The notes under the pieces are model-generated. The model was not told the origin of the DNA. It saw nothing but the letters and a program-made list of their open reading frames with translations, and made no database searches. A stretch of 48,027 nt of DNA from Roseovarius sp. UBA6167 (GTDB lineage: Bacteria > Pseudomonadota > Alphaproteobacteria > Rhodobacterales > Rhodobacteraceae), in contig DIUD01000020.1 of the NCBI GenBank assembly GCA_002428225.1, positions 1 to 48,027 on the forward strand, written 5' to 3'. Of this stretch, positions 33,022 to 41,342 are shown piece after piece. Each line of letters begins with the position of its first letter. The first letter of the stretch is position 1. The translations under genes and the position numbers were made by a program.

Positions 33022-34191
33022 ATGAAAACACGCACGAAACTGGTCCATGGCGGCACCCGGCGCAGCCAGTATAACGAGGTGAGCGAGGCGATTTTCCTCA
33101 CCCAGGGCTTTGTCTATGACAGCGCCGAGGCGGCGGAGGCGCGGTTCATCGAGGCCGGGCGGGAAGAGTTCGTCTATGCCCGCTACGGCAACCCGACCGT
33201 CGCCATGTTCGAGGACCGCATCGCGGCGCTGGAAGGGGCCGAGGATGCCTTTGCCACGGCAAGCGGCATGGCGGCGGTGTCGGGCGCGCTGACCTCGATG
33301 CTGCGCGCGGGCGATCATGTCGTGTCGGCGCGGGCGCTGTTCGGTTCGTGCCTCTATGTGCTGGAGGAGGTGCTCACGCGATTCGGGGTCGAGGTGACAT
33401 TTGTGGATGGCACCGATCTCGATCAGTGGCGCGCGGCGATCCGGGCCGAGACCAAGGCGGTATTCTTCGAGGCCGTCGCCAACCCGACGCTGGAAGTGGT
33501 GGACATCGCCGCTGTGGCGGCGCTGGCCCATGCGGCGGGCGCGCTGGTGATGGTGGACAATGTCTTTGCCACGCCGGTCTATTCGGAGGCCATCGCGCAG
33601 GGGGCCGATGTGGTGATCTATTCGGCCACCAAGCATATCGACGGGCAGGGGCGGTGCCTTGGCGGGGTGGTTCTGGGCAGCCGCGAGTTCATCCGCAAGA
33701 CCCTTGAGCCCTACATGAAGCATACCGGCGGCGCGCTCTCGCCGTTCAACGCCTGGGTGATGCTCAAGGGACTGGAGACGATCGACCTGCGGGTGCGCGC
33801 GCAATCGACCGGCGCAAAGGCGATCGCCGAGGCGCTTGCGGGCGACGCGCGCGTGAAGGTGATCTATCCGGGACTGGCGGATCATCCGCAGCATGCGCTG
33901 GCGATGCGGCAGATGGGGCAGGGGGGCACGGTGCTGTCGCTCGACGTCAAGGGCGGGCAGGCGGCGGCCTTCCGGTTCCTGAATGCCCTGGAGATCGTTA
34001 TCATTTCCAACAATCTGGGGGATGCGAAATCCATCGTGACGCACCCGGCCACGACCACCCACCAACGTCTGCCGGCCGAACAGAAGGCCGCGCTTGGCAT
34101 CACGCCGGGGCTGGTGCGGCTCAGCGTGGGGCTGGAGGACGTGGAGGATCTGATCGCCGATCTGCGGCGCGCGCTCGACGCGGCGGGATAG
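33022..34191 (+). CDS. metZ: O-succinylhomoserine sulfhydrylase MetZ
   Basis: PLP enzyme of the Cys/Met metabolism family that makes homocysteine directly from O-succinylhomoserine and sulfide. Motifs are YARYGNPTVAMFEDRIAALEG, MVDNVFATPVY and the PLP lysine Lys204 in YSATKHIDGQG, with the C-terminal SVGLED. At 389 residues it is normal. The ATG at 33022 has GGAGGACGGAC just before it. An in-frame ATG at 32953 lies inside the terminator region and is less likely. Control is by the SAM-II riboswitch directly upstream. Homocysteine formed here would feed methionine synthase, using methyl-THF from MetF. Confidence 0.95.
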   Translation: MKTRTKLVHGGTRRSQYNEVSEAIFLTQGFVYDSAEAAEARFIEAGREEFVYARYGNPTVAMFEDRIAALEGAEDAFATASGMAAVSGALTSMLRAGDHVVSARALFGSCLYVLEEVLTRFGVEVTFVDGTDLDQWRAAIRAETKAVFFEAVANPTLEVVDIAAVAALAHAAGALVMVDNVFATPVYSEAIAQGADVVIYSATKHIDGQGRCLGGVVLGSREFIRKTLEPYMKHTGGALSPFNAWVMLKGLETIDLRVRAQSTGAKAIAEALAGDARVKVIYPGLADHPQHALAMRQMGQGGTVLSLDVKGGQAAAFRFLNALEIVIISNNLGDAKSIVTHPATTTHQRLPAEQKAALGITPGLVRLSVGLEDVEDLIADLRRALDAAG

Positions 34192-34309
34192 AAAGACCCG
34201 CCCGAAATGATCCGGCCTGTCGCATCGAGCGTAAAACTCTGCATGAATGGCAATCACGGGGGAAATGGCCTATGTTTCCCCCGATACGCGCGGACAGGGA
34301 AATTTCGGA

Positions 34310-35410
<1,101 letters not shown>

Positions 35411-35414
35411 TTGA

Positions 35415-35437
35415 CCGGGCGACAGCGATGCGCCCGG
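35415..35437 (+). terminator. Possible terminator hairpin after folE2
   Basis: CCGGGCG (35415-35421) pairs perfectly with CGCCCGG (35431-35437) around a 9-base loop, five bases past the folE2 stop. There is no T run after it, so it may be a weak or Rho-assisted terminator or only an mRNA 3' stabilising hairpin. Confidence 0.4.
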
Positions 35438-35444
35438 AATTGCG

Positions 35445-35466
35445 GTCGGGCCTGAGTCGGGCCTGA
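35445..35466 (+). repeat. Two perfect tandem copies of an 11-bp unit
   Basis: GTCGGGCCTGA occurs twice back to back (35445-35455 and 35456-35466), creating a GAGTC methylation-type site at the junction. It is too short to assign a function; it may be a small slippage duplication or a tandem binding site. Confidence 0.7.
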
Positions 35467-35523
35467 GGATGTTCGCGCGTGATGCGCGGCGTCGGGGAAA
35501 CATATCAAAAACTGTCGGAAATG

Positions 35524-35553
35524 CTTGAAACCGACACGCAAATTTCCGATATT
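35524..35553 (+). promoter_or_regulatory. Predicted promoter of the YccA-like gene, possibly heat-shock type
   Basis: CTTGAAA (35524-35530) is followed after 17 bases by GATATT (35548-35553), within CCGATATTG. This is an acceptable sigma-70 promoter and also resembles the RpoH (sigma-32) pattern with CTTGAAA and a C-rich -10. The choice between the two is open. Confidence 0.4.
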
Positions 35554-35599
35554 GTCGGCAAGGCCCCGAAGTGGGGCTGCCATTCAACTGGAGGTATCC

Positions 35600-36379
35600 A
35601 TGGCAGAGTTCAACACAATCCGGACGGCGACGGGAGTTCGCAGCACCGAGATTGACGCGGGCCTGCGCGCGCACATGAACAAGGTTTACGGCACCATGTC
35701 CGTGGGAATGCTCATCACCGCGCTGGCGGCATGGGCGATCGCGGGCCTTGCCGTGACGACCGATCCCACGGCCGCCGCCGCGCAGCTTCCCAATGGCAAG
35801 CTGCTGTCGGGGCTTGGCGCGGCGCTGTATCTCTCGCCGCTCAAATGGGTGGTGATGCTGGCGCCGCTTGCGTTCATCTTCCTCGGCTGGGGCGCGCTTT
35901 TGCGCCGGGCTTCGGCGGCGGCGGTGCAGCTTGGCTTTTTCGCCTTCGCCGCGCTGATCGGCATCTCGCTCAGCTCGATCTTTCTGGTCTTCACCAGTTT
36001 CTCGATCGTGCAGACCTTTCTCGTGACGGCGATTGCCTTTGCGGGCCTCTCGCTCTGGGGCTACACCACGAAAAAGGACATCTCGGGCTGGGGCACCTTT
36101 CTCATCATGGGGGTGGTCGGCCTCATCGTGGCGATGATCCTCAACATCTTCCTGCAAAGCCCGGCAATGATGTTTGCGATCTCGGTGATCGGTCTGCTGA
36201 TTTTCGCGGGGCTGACGGCCTTCTACACGCAGGAGATCAAGAGCACCTATGTCGCCCATGCCGCCCATGGCGATCAGGAATGGCTGGACAAGGCCGCCTA
36301 TGACGGCGCGCTGAGCCTCTATATCAGCTTTCTCAACATGTTCCAGTTCCTGCTCATGTTCATGGGCCAGCAGGAATAG
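35600..36379 (+). CDS. BAX inhibitor-1 / YccA family membrane protein
   Basis: Inner-membrane protein with seven predicted hydrophobic helices over 259 residues, after a soluble N-terminal tail of about 35 residues. The family is known in bacteria through YccA, a substrate and modulator of the FtsH protease, and through pH-sensitive calcium-leak BI-1 homologues such as YetJ. Hydrophobic segments such as GMLITALAAWAIAGLAV and FLIMGVVGLIVAMILNIFL and the C-terminal YISFLNMFQFLLMFM fit the family. GGAGGTATCC gives a clear Shine-Dalgarno before ATG 35600. The gene appears monocistronic, closed by a strong terminator. Confidence 0.92.
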   Translation: MAEFNTIRTATGVRSTEIDAGLRAHMNKVYGTMSVGMLITALAAWAIAGLAVTTDPTAAAAQLPNGKLLSGLGAALYLSPLKWVVMLAPLAFIFLGWGALLRRASAAAVQLGFFAFAALIGISLSSIFLVFTSFSIVQTFLVTAIAFAGLSLWGYTTKKDISGWGTFLIMGVVGLIVAMILNIFLQSPAMMFAISVIGLLIFAGLTAFYTQEIKSTYVAHAAHGDQEWLDKAAYDGALSLYISFLNMFQFLLMFMGQQE

Positions 36380-36404
36380 CCGCCGCTCACGACGTGTCAC
36401 GAGG

Positions 36405-36431
36405 GGGCCGGTCTCGGGACCGGCCCTTTTT
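36405..36431 (+). terminator. Intrinsic terminator after the YccA-like gene
   Basis: GGGCCGGTC (36405-36413) and GACCGGCCC (36418-36426) form a perfect 9-bp stem with a TCGG tetraloop, followed immediately by TTTTT. This is a textbook intrinsic terminator. Confidence 0.93.
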
Positions 36432-36544
36432 GTGGCGGATGGTTTTCCGGCGCAGGTTGTTGATCTGCCGGAGGTTCGAGCCGGAAAAGTCTGGCAGCCT
36501 GTCCCGAATTGCCTCTGCCCTGCCCCGGAACGCGAAAGGATCGC

Positions 36545-37474
36545 ATGACGGCCATCGTCGAAATCGAAAATCTCGGCAAGACCTACAAGGACGGGCTCAC
36601 CGCACTGCGCGGCGTCAACCTGACGATTGCCGCGGGCGAGATTCTCGCCCTGCTCGGGCCCAATGGCGCGGGCAAGACCACGCTGATCTCGGCGCTGTGC
36701 GGGATCACGACGCCCACGGGCGGACGCGCAAGCATCGGTGGCCACGATATTCTGCGCGACTGGCGCGCGGCGCGCAGGCTCGTCGGGCTCGTCCCGCAGG
36801 AGGTCGCGCTCGACCCTTTCGACAGGGTCATCGACGCCGTGCGGTTCACGCGCGGGCTGTTCGGCAAGGGGCGCGACGAGGCCCTGATCGAGCACATCCT
36901 GCGGCGGCTCTCGCTGTGGGATAAGCGGCACGCGCGCAGCCGCGAATTGTCGGGCGGCATGAAACGTCGCGTGCTCATCGCCAAGGCGCTCTGCCACGAG
37001 CCGAAGGTGCTGTTTCTCGACGAGCCGACGGCGGGCGTCGATGTGGAATTGCGCCGCGACATGTGGGAGGTGGTGCGCGGGCTGAAGGAAAGCGGCGTCA
37101 CCATCATCCTGACCACCCATTACATCGAGGAGGCCGAGGCGATGGCCGACCGCGTCGCGGTGATCGACGGGGGCGAGATCCTGCTGGTCGAGGACAAGGC
37201 CGACCTGATGCGCCGGCTGGGGCGCAAGACCTTGCGCATCGAGCTCGGCGCGCCGGTGGCGGCTGTGCCCGACGCGCTGGCGGATTACGCGCTGGAGCTG
37301 ACTGCGGGCGGGCACACCCTTCTTTACCATTACCACACGCGCGGCGAGCGCACGGGGATCACCCGGCTCTTGCAGGCGCTGGCGCGCGAGGGGATTTCCC
37401 TGCGCGACATCGAGACACGCCAAAGCAGCCTGGAAGAGATTTTCGTGGACCTCCTGCGGGAGGGCGCGAGATGA
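36545..37474 (+). CDS. ABC-2 type exporter, ATP-binding subunit
   Basis: A 309-residue ABC ATPase with Walker A GPNGAGKTT (residues 38-46), signature LSGGMKRR near 137, Walker B VLFLDEPTAG and switch region TTHYIEEAEAMADR. The sequence type (YadG/NodI/DrrA-like) pairs with ABC-2 permeases and works in export. The C-terminal ~80 residues form an accessory domain. ATG 36545 has AAAGGA upstream. Its stop overlaps the permease start as ATGA, so the two are coupled. Cargo is unknown; nothing in the neighbourhood points to a polysaccharide or drug. Confidence 0.92.
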   Translation: MTAIVEIENLGKTYKDGLTALRGVNLTIAAGEILALLGPNGAGKTTLISALCGITTPTGGRASIGGHDILRDWRAARRLVGLVPQEVALDPFDRVIDAVRFTRGLFGKGRDEALIEHILRRLSLWDKRHARSRELSGGMKRRVLIAKALCHEPKVLFLDEPTAGVDVELRRDMWEVVRGLKESGVTIILTTHYIEEAEAMADRVAVIDGGEILLVEDKADLMRRLGRKTLRIELGAPVAAVPDALADYALELTAGGHTLLYHYHTRGERTGITRLLQALAREGISLRDIETRQSSLEEIFVDLLREGAR

Positions 37475-38232
37475 ACCTGCACGCCATCCGGGCCATCTAT
37501 CTCTATGAGATGAAGCGGTTCTTTCGCACGATATTCGAGAGCCTCCTGTCTCCGGTCATCTCCACCACGCTCTATTTCGTGGTCTTTGGCGCCGCCATCG
37601 GGGGACGCATCGAGGAGGTGGAGGGCGTCAGCTATGGCGCCTTCATCGTGCCGGGGCTGATCATGCTGAGCGTGATGACGCAGGCCATTTCCAACGCCTC
37701 TTTCGGGATCTACCTGCCGAAATTCATCGGCACGATCTACGAGCTGTTGTCGGCCCCCGTCAACTTTTTTGAAATAGTCCTGGGTTATGTCGGCGCGGCG
37801 GCGACGAAATCGCTGCTTATCGGGGGTGTGATCCTGCTCACGGCAGGGCTGTTCGTGGATCTGGACATCCGGCATCCGGCGGTGATGCTGGCATTTCTGG
37901 TGATGATCTGCGTCAGCTTTTCGCTGTTCGGTTTCATCATCGGCATCTGGGCCGAGAATTTCCAGCAATTGCAGCTTGTCCCGCTCCTGGTCGTCACGCC
38001 GCTGGTGTTTCTGGGCGGGGCGTTCTACTCGGTCTCGATGCTGCCGCCGGCCTGGCAGGTGGTGACGCTGTTCAATCCGGTGGTCTATCTCATCTCGGGG
38101 TTCCGCTGGTCCTTTTTCGGGGTGGCGGATGTGCCCGTCGGCTGGAGCCTTCTGGCGATCGGGATTTTCCTGGCGCTTTGCCTCGCCGTGGTGTGGTGGA
38201 TTTTCCGCACCGGCTATCGGATCAAGGCGTGA
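37471..38232 (+). CDS. ABC-2 type exporter, permease subunit (YadH-like)
   Basis: A 253-residue membrane protein of the ABC-2 permease family with six predicted helices. The N-terminal cytoplasmic segment IRAIYLYEMKRFFRTIFESLLSP and the conserved region LVVTPLVFLGGAFYSVSMLPPAWQ before the last helices match YadH/NodJ-type permeases. The ATG overlaps the ATPase stop (ATGA). A 97-base gap follows before the protease gene. It presumably forms a homodimer with two copies of the ATPase. Confidence 0.92.
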   Translation: MNLHAIRAIYLYEMKRFFRTIFESLLSPVISTTLYFVVFGAAIGGRIEEVEGVSYGAFIVPGLIMLSVMTQAISNASFGIYLPKFIGTIYELLSAPVNFFEIVLGYVGAAATKSLLIGGVILLTAGLFVDLDIRHPAVMLAFLVMICVSFSLFGFIIGIWAENFQQLQLVPLLVVTPLVFLGGAFYSVSMLPPAWQVVTLFNPVVYLISGFRWSFFGVADVPVGWSLLAIGIFLALCLAVVWWIFRTGYRIKA

Positions 38233-38329
38233 TGTTTTCAGCATCGCCAGCGGCGAAAGGGACGGTCCGGCCCCGTGCCCCGGCCATGCCGCCTTGTTTG
38301 TCGCGCGGGCGCGCTCTACATCGGGGCGC

Positions 38330-39127
38330 ATGAGACATCTCGTTCCCTTCCTCTGGCGCGCGCCGCGTGTGGCCGTCATCCGGCTTGCGGGCGTCATCGG
38401 GTCGGGGCCGCGCGCGGGGCTGAGCGACGAGGCGATCGGCCCGGTCATCGAAAAGGCGTTTCGCCGGGGCAAGCCGTCGGCGGTGGCGCTGGAGATCAAT
38501 TCGCCGGGCGGCTCGCCGGTGCAAAGCTCGCTCATCGCCGCGCGCATCCGGCGGCTGGCAGAGGAAAGGAAGATCCCCGTTCACGCCTTTGTCGAGGACG
38601 TGGCGGCCTCGGGGGGCTACTGGCTTGCCGCGGCGGCCGACGATATCCGGGTCGATGCGTCCTCGGTGCTTGGCTCCATCGGGGTGATTTCGGCGGGGTT
38701 TGGCGCGGATCTGTTTCTCAAGCGGCACGGGCTGGAGCGGCGCGTCCATACGGCGGGCCGATCCAAGAGCACGCTCGATCCGTTCCTGCCCGAAAAGCCC
38801 GAGGACGTGGCGCGGCTCAAGGCGGTTCTCGACGACATCCACTCCGCCTTCATCGCCCATGTCAAGGATCGGCGGGGCGAGCGGCTGTCGGACGATCCGG
38901 CGCTTTTCACCGGCGAGTTCTGGCTCGGCGGGCGGGCGATCGCGCTTGGCCTGGCCGATGGCCTGGGCCACCTGGAGCCGCGCCTGAAGGAGCTTTACGG
39001 CGACAAGGTGCGCCTTCTCCGTTACGGTCGCAAGCGCGGGCTTCTGTCGCGCCTTGGCGTGCGGATCGTCGAGGATGCGCTCGGCACGCTTGAGGAGCGC
39101 GCGCATTACGCGCGGTTCGGTCTATGA
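38330..39127 (+). CDS. S49 family serine protease (SppA-like, short form)
   Basis: Signal-peptide-peptidase-like protease. The catalytic serine is Ser94 in EDVAASGGYWLAAAAD and the general-base lysine is Lys146 in TAGRSKSTLDPF, giving the Ser-Lys dyad of SppA. NSPGGSP (about residues 57-63) is the conserved strand. At 265 residues it is the single-domain form without a clear N-terminal transmembrane anchor, unlike E. coli SppA; membrane association would then need a partner. The 56-residue membrane protein gene begins one base after its stop and may provide that. Start is ATG 38330. Confidence 0.92.
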   Translation: MRHLVPFLWRAPRVAVIRLAGVIGSGPRAGLSDEAIGPVIEKAFRRGKPSAVALEINSPGGSPVQSSLIAARIRRLAEERKIPVHAFVEDVAASGGYWLAAAADDIRVDASSVLGSIGVISAGFGADLFLKRHGLERRVHTAGRSKSTLDPFLPEKPEDVARLKAVLDDIHSAFIAHVKDRRGERLSDDPALFTGEFWLGGRAIALGLADGLGHLEPRLKELYGDKVRLLRYGRKRGLLSRLGVRIVEDALGTLEERAHYARFGL

Positions 39128-39128
39128 C

Positions 39129-39299
39129 ATGCTGGTGAAGATCGTTGCCCTCTTCCTCGTCGCCATGGCCGTGCTGGCCATGTTCGGACGCCTCCGGTTT
39201 CCGGGACACAAACGGCTGGCAGAGGCAAAATGCAAACGCTGCGGGCGCTACCGGATCGGCAAGGGGCCCTGCGACTGCGAGAAAGGTCCGCCGAGATGA
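39129..39299 (+). CDS. Small membrane protein with four-cysteine motif
   Basis: A 56-residue protein with one N-terminal hydrophobic helix (residues 2-20, starting MLVKIVALFLVAMAVL), a basic linker, then CKRCGRY and GPCDC giving Cys35, Cys38, Cys48 and Cys50. The CxxC-x9-CxC pattern suggests one bound Zn2+ or Fe ion in a miniature ribbon. It starts one base after the SppA-like stop and its own stop overlaps the antiporter start as ATGA, so it is embedded in the operon and surely translated. I do not recognise a named family. The cysteines would face the cytoplasm if the helix is N-out. Confidence 0.75.
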   Translation: MLVKIVALFLVAMAVLAMFGRLRFPGHKRLAEAKCKRCGRYRIGKGPCDCEKGPPR

Positions 39300-40255
39300 T
39301 GCCATGGCTGATGGTCGCGCTTGGCCTTGTGATCCTGCTGCTGGCGGGCGATGCGCTGGTGAAGGGCGCGGTCAATGTCGCGCTCCGGGTCGGTATCCCG
39401 GCGCTGATCGTGAGCCTGACCATCGTCGCCTTCGGCACCTCGGCCCCTGAAATGCTCGTCTCGGTCAACGCGGTTCTGGTGGGCAAGCCGGCCCTGGGAC
39501 TTGGCAATGTGGTCGGCTCCAATATCGCCAATGTGCTCCTGGTGCTGGGAATCCCGGCGGTGCTCGCCGTCATGCACACAAGCCGCTGCGATTGTACACG
39601 CTCCTATTTTCAGATGCTTGCGGCAAGTGTGCTGTTCATCGCGCTCGCCTTTCGCGGGGTGTTCGACTGGATCGCTGGGCTGGTCCTTCTGGGTGCGCTG
39701 GCGCTGATGCTCGGCGATGCCTTGCATCGTTCGATGATCCATCGCCGCGAAATCGCCGCCGCCAAGCTGCTCGATGACCCGGATGAGGTCGAGGGGGCCG
39801 ACCCCGACATGCCGTGGTGGCAGATCGGCACCTTTCTCGTGCTCGGCCTCGTCGGCCTGCCGCTCGGGGCGGATATCCTGGTGGACAATGCCTCGATTCT
39901 CGCCATGCGCTACGGGGTGAGCGAGGCGGTGATCGGGCTGACCCTGGTCGCGGTCGGCACCTCGCTGCCGGAACTGGCGACAACGGTCATGGCCGCCCTG
40001 CGCAAACAGGCCGATGTGGCGCTTGGCAATGTGATCGGCTCGAACATGTTCAACCTGCTGGCCATCATCGGGGTGACGGCGCTGGTCGGGCGCGTGCCGG
40101 TCAATGCCGAGTTTCTGACCTTCGATCTATGGGTGATGCTGGCCGCCTCGCTGATCCTCATACCCTTCGTGTTCTTCGGGCGCGATATCGGGCGACTCTG
40201 GGGGATTGCCTTGACGGCGGCTTATGCAGGCTATGTTCTGACCGTGCTGACATGA
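39296..40255 (+). CDS. Ca2+/Na+ antiporter, CaCA family (YrbG-like)
   Basis: Membrane antiporter of 319 residues with about ten helices in two inverted alpha repeats. Repeat 1 has VAFGTSAPEMLVS and GNVVGSNIANVLLVLG; repeat 2 has VAVGTSLPELATT and GNVIGSNMFNLLAIIG. Both carry the acidic cation-binding glutamate. A hydrophilic loop (about residues 160-185) separates the halves. It starts with ATGATG overlapping the preceding small gene, and the SDR gene follows 13 bases after its stop. Exchange of calcium for sodium or protons is expected. Confidence 0.94.
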   Translation: MMPWLMVALGLVILLLAGDALVKGAVNVALRVGIPALIVSLTIVAFGTSAPEMLVSVNAVLVGKPALGLGNVVGSNIANVLLVLGIPAVLAVMHTSRCDCTRSYFQMLAASVLFIALAFRGVFDWIAGLVLLGALALMLGDALHRSMIHRREIAAAKLLDDPDEVEGADPDMPWWQIGTFLVLGLVGLPLGADILVDNASILAMRYGVSEAVIGLTLVAVGTSLPELATTVMAALRKQADVALGNVIGSNMFNLLAIIGVTALVGRVPVNAEFLTFDLWVMLAASLILIPFVFFGRDIGRLWGIALTAAYAGYVLTVLT

Positions 40256-40268
40256 GCGGGGGACTGAC

Positions 40269-41048
40269 GTGACGCGGGCATTGGTGACAGGGGGCGGCAA
40301 CCGGCTGGGGCGCGCGATGGCGGTGGAACTGGCGCGGCGGGGGCATGACGTGGCGGTGCATTACGCCACATCGGCGGAGGACGCCGGGAACGTGGCTGCC
40401 GAAGTCCGCAGCCTGGGACGGCAGGCGGTGACGCTCTGCGCCGATCTTCTGGACGAGGCGCAGGTGGTGCCGCTTGTCGCGCGCGCCGCCGAGGCGCTTG
40501 GCGGGCCGGTCCTGACGCTGGTCAACAACGCCTCGATTTTCGAGCATGACAACATTGCCACGGCGACCAGGACAAGCTGGGACCGGCATATGGAAAGCAA
40601 CCTGCGCGCGCCCTTCGTCCTCATGCAGGAAATGGCGCGGCGCGTGCCCCCGCCCGAGACCGATGCCAATGGCGAGCCGCGCGCGCGCGGCCTCGTCGTC
40701 AACATGATCGACCAGCGCGTGCGCAAGCCGACGCCGGAATTCATGAGCTACACCATCGCCAAGATGGGCCTCTGGGCGCTGACCCGCACCGGCGCGCAGG
40801 CGCTTGCCCCGCGCATCCGCGTCAACGCCATCGGACCCGGCCCGACGCTTCAGGGCCACCGCCAGAGCGCGGCGCATTTCGCGGCACAGCGCCGCGCCAC
40901 GATTCTCGGGCGCGGCAGCGATGCGGACGAGATCTGCGCCACCCTCACCTATCTGCTGAACGCGCCCGGCGTGACCGGGCAGTTGATCTGCGTGGATGGC
41001 GGCCAGCACCTTGGCTGGCAGACGCCCGATGTGCGCGGGGTGGAGTGA
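40269..41048 (+). CDS. SDR oxidoreductase resembling pteridine reductase / FolM
   Basis: NAD(P)H-dependent short-chain dehydrogenase of 259 residues. The cofactor motif is VTGGGNRLGRAM, matching the TGxxxRxG variant of pteridine reductases rather than plain TGxxxGxG. NNAS is at 86-89, Asp148 (MIDQR) stands where most SDRs have serine, and Tyr161/Lys165 are in YTIAK. These features recall Leishmania PTR1 and bacterial FolM dihydromonapterin reductase. The start is GTG 40269. It is last in the SppA/CaCA run. A role in reducing dihydropteridines or dihydrofolate is inferred; generic dehydrogenase activity is the alternative. Confidence 0.8.
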   Translation: MTRALVTGGGNRLGRAMAVELARRGHDVAVHYATSAEDAGNVAAEVRSLGRQAVTLCADLLDEAQVVPLVARAAEALGGPVLTLVNNASIFEHDNIATATRTSWDRHMESNLRAPFVLMQEMARRVPPPETDANGEPRARGLVVNMIDQRVRKPTPEFMSYTIAKMGLWALTRTGAQALAPRIRVNAIGPGPTLQGHRQSAAHFAAQRRATILGRGSDADEICATLTYLLNAPGVTGQLICVDGGQHLGWQTPDVRGVE

Positions 41049-41342
41049 CGGCACGGTCTGCCCGGAAAAGTTTTGCACTTTTCACTGCCTTGTTACGCAG
41101 GCGTTACAAAAACGCTAATGTTTTCAATTCCCTGTCGCGTGTGAATATTTTTTTATATAAATTTCAACGGGTTGAAAAATGCCCAAAAACAGGGCAGATC
41201 AACGAAGCCCTCTGGACTCAACGGAAAAATCCAACAACCCGAAATTTGTCTCCAGACTTATCCACAGGAATGGTGGACAGCTTGGCCCTTGTTCTACGGA
41301 CGGGTTCGTTGCAGCAAAAGACAGGAATCAGACCGTTCGCAA
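41049..41342. other. AT-rich uvrC upstream region with DnaA box and GANTC sites
   Basis: This 294-base gap is far more AT-rich than its surroundings. It holds a GAAAAGT/ACTTTTC inverted repeat (41065-41083), a run of T and A near 41148-41165, a perfect DnaA box TTATCCACA (41258-41266), and GANTC sites at 41215-41219 and 41325-41329. It presumably carries the uvrC promoter. A few codons could be read through it in the uvrC frame, but they look non-coding. Confidence 0.6.

Noticed and set aside
41291..41307. GTTC...GTTC pair upstream of uvrC as a LexA box.
   Set aside because: The spacer is nine bases, not the seven required by the GTTC-N7-GTTC operator, so SOS control of uvrC is not supported.
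41049..41342. Chromosomal replication origin.
   Set aside because: Only one clear DnaA box is present and no dnaA, parAB, hemE or gidA neighbours occur; kept only as a regulatory curiosity.
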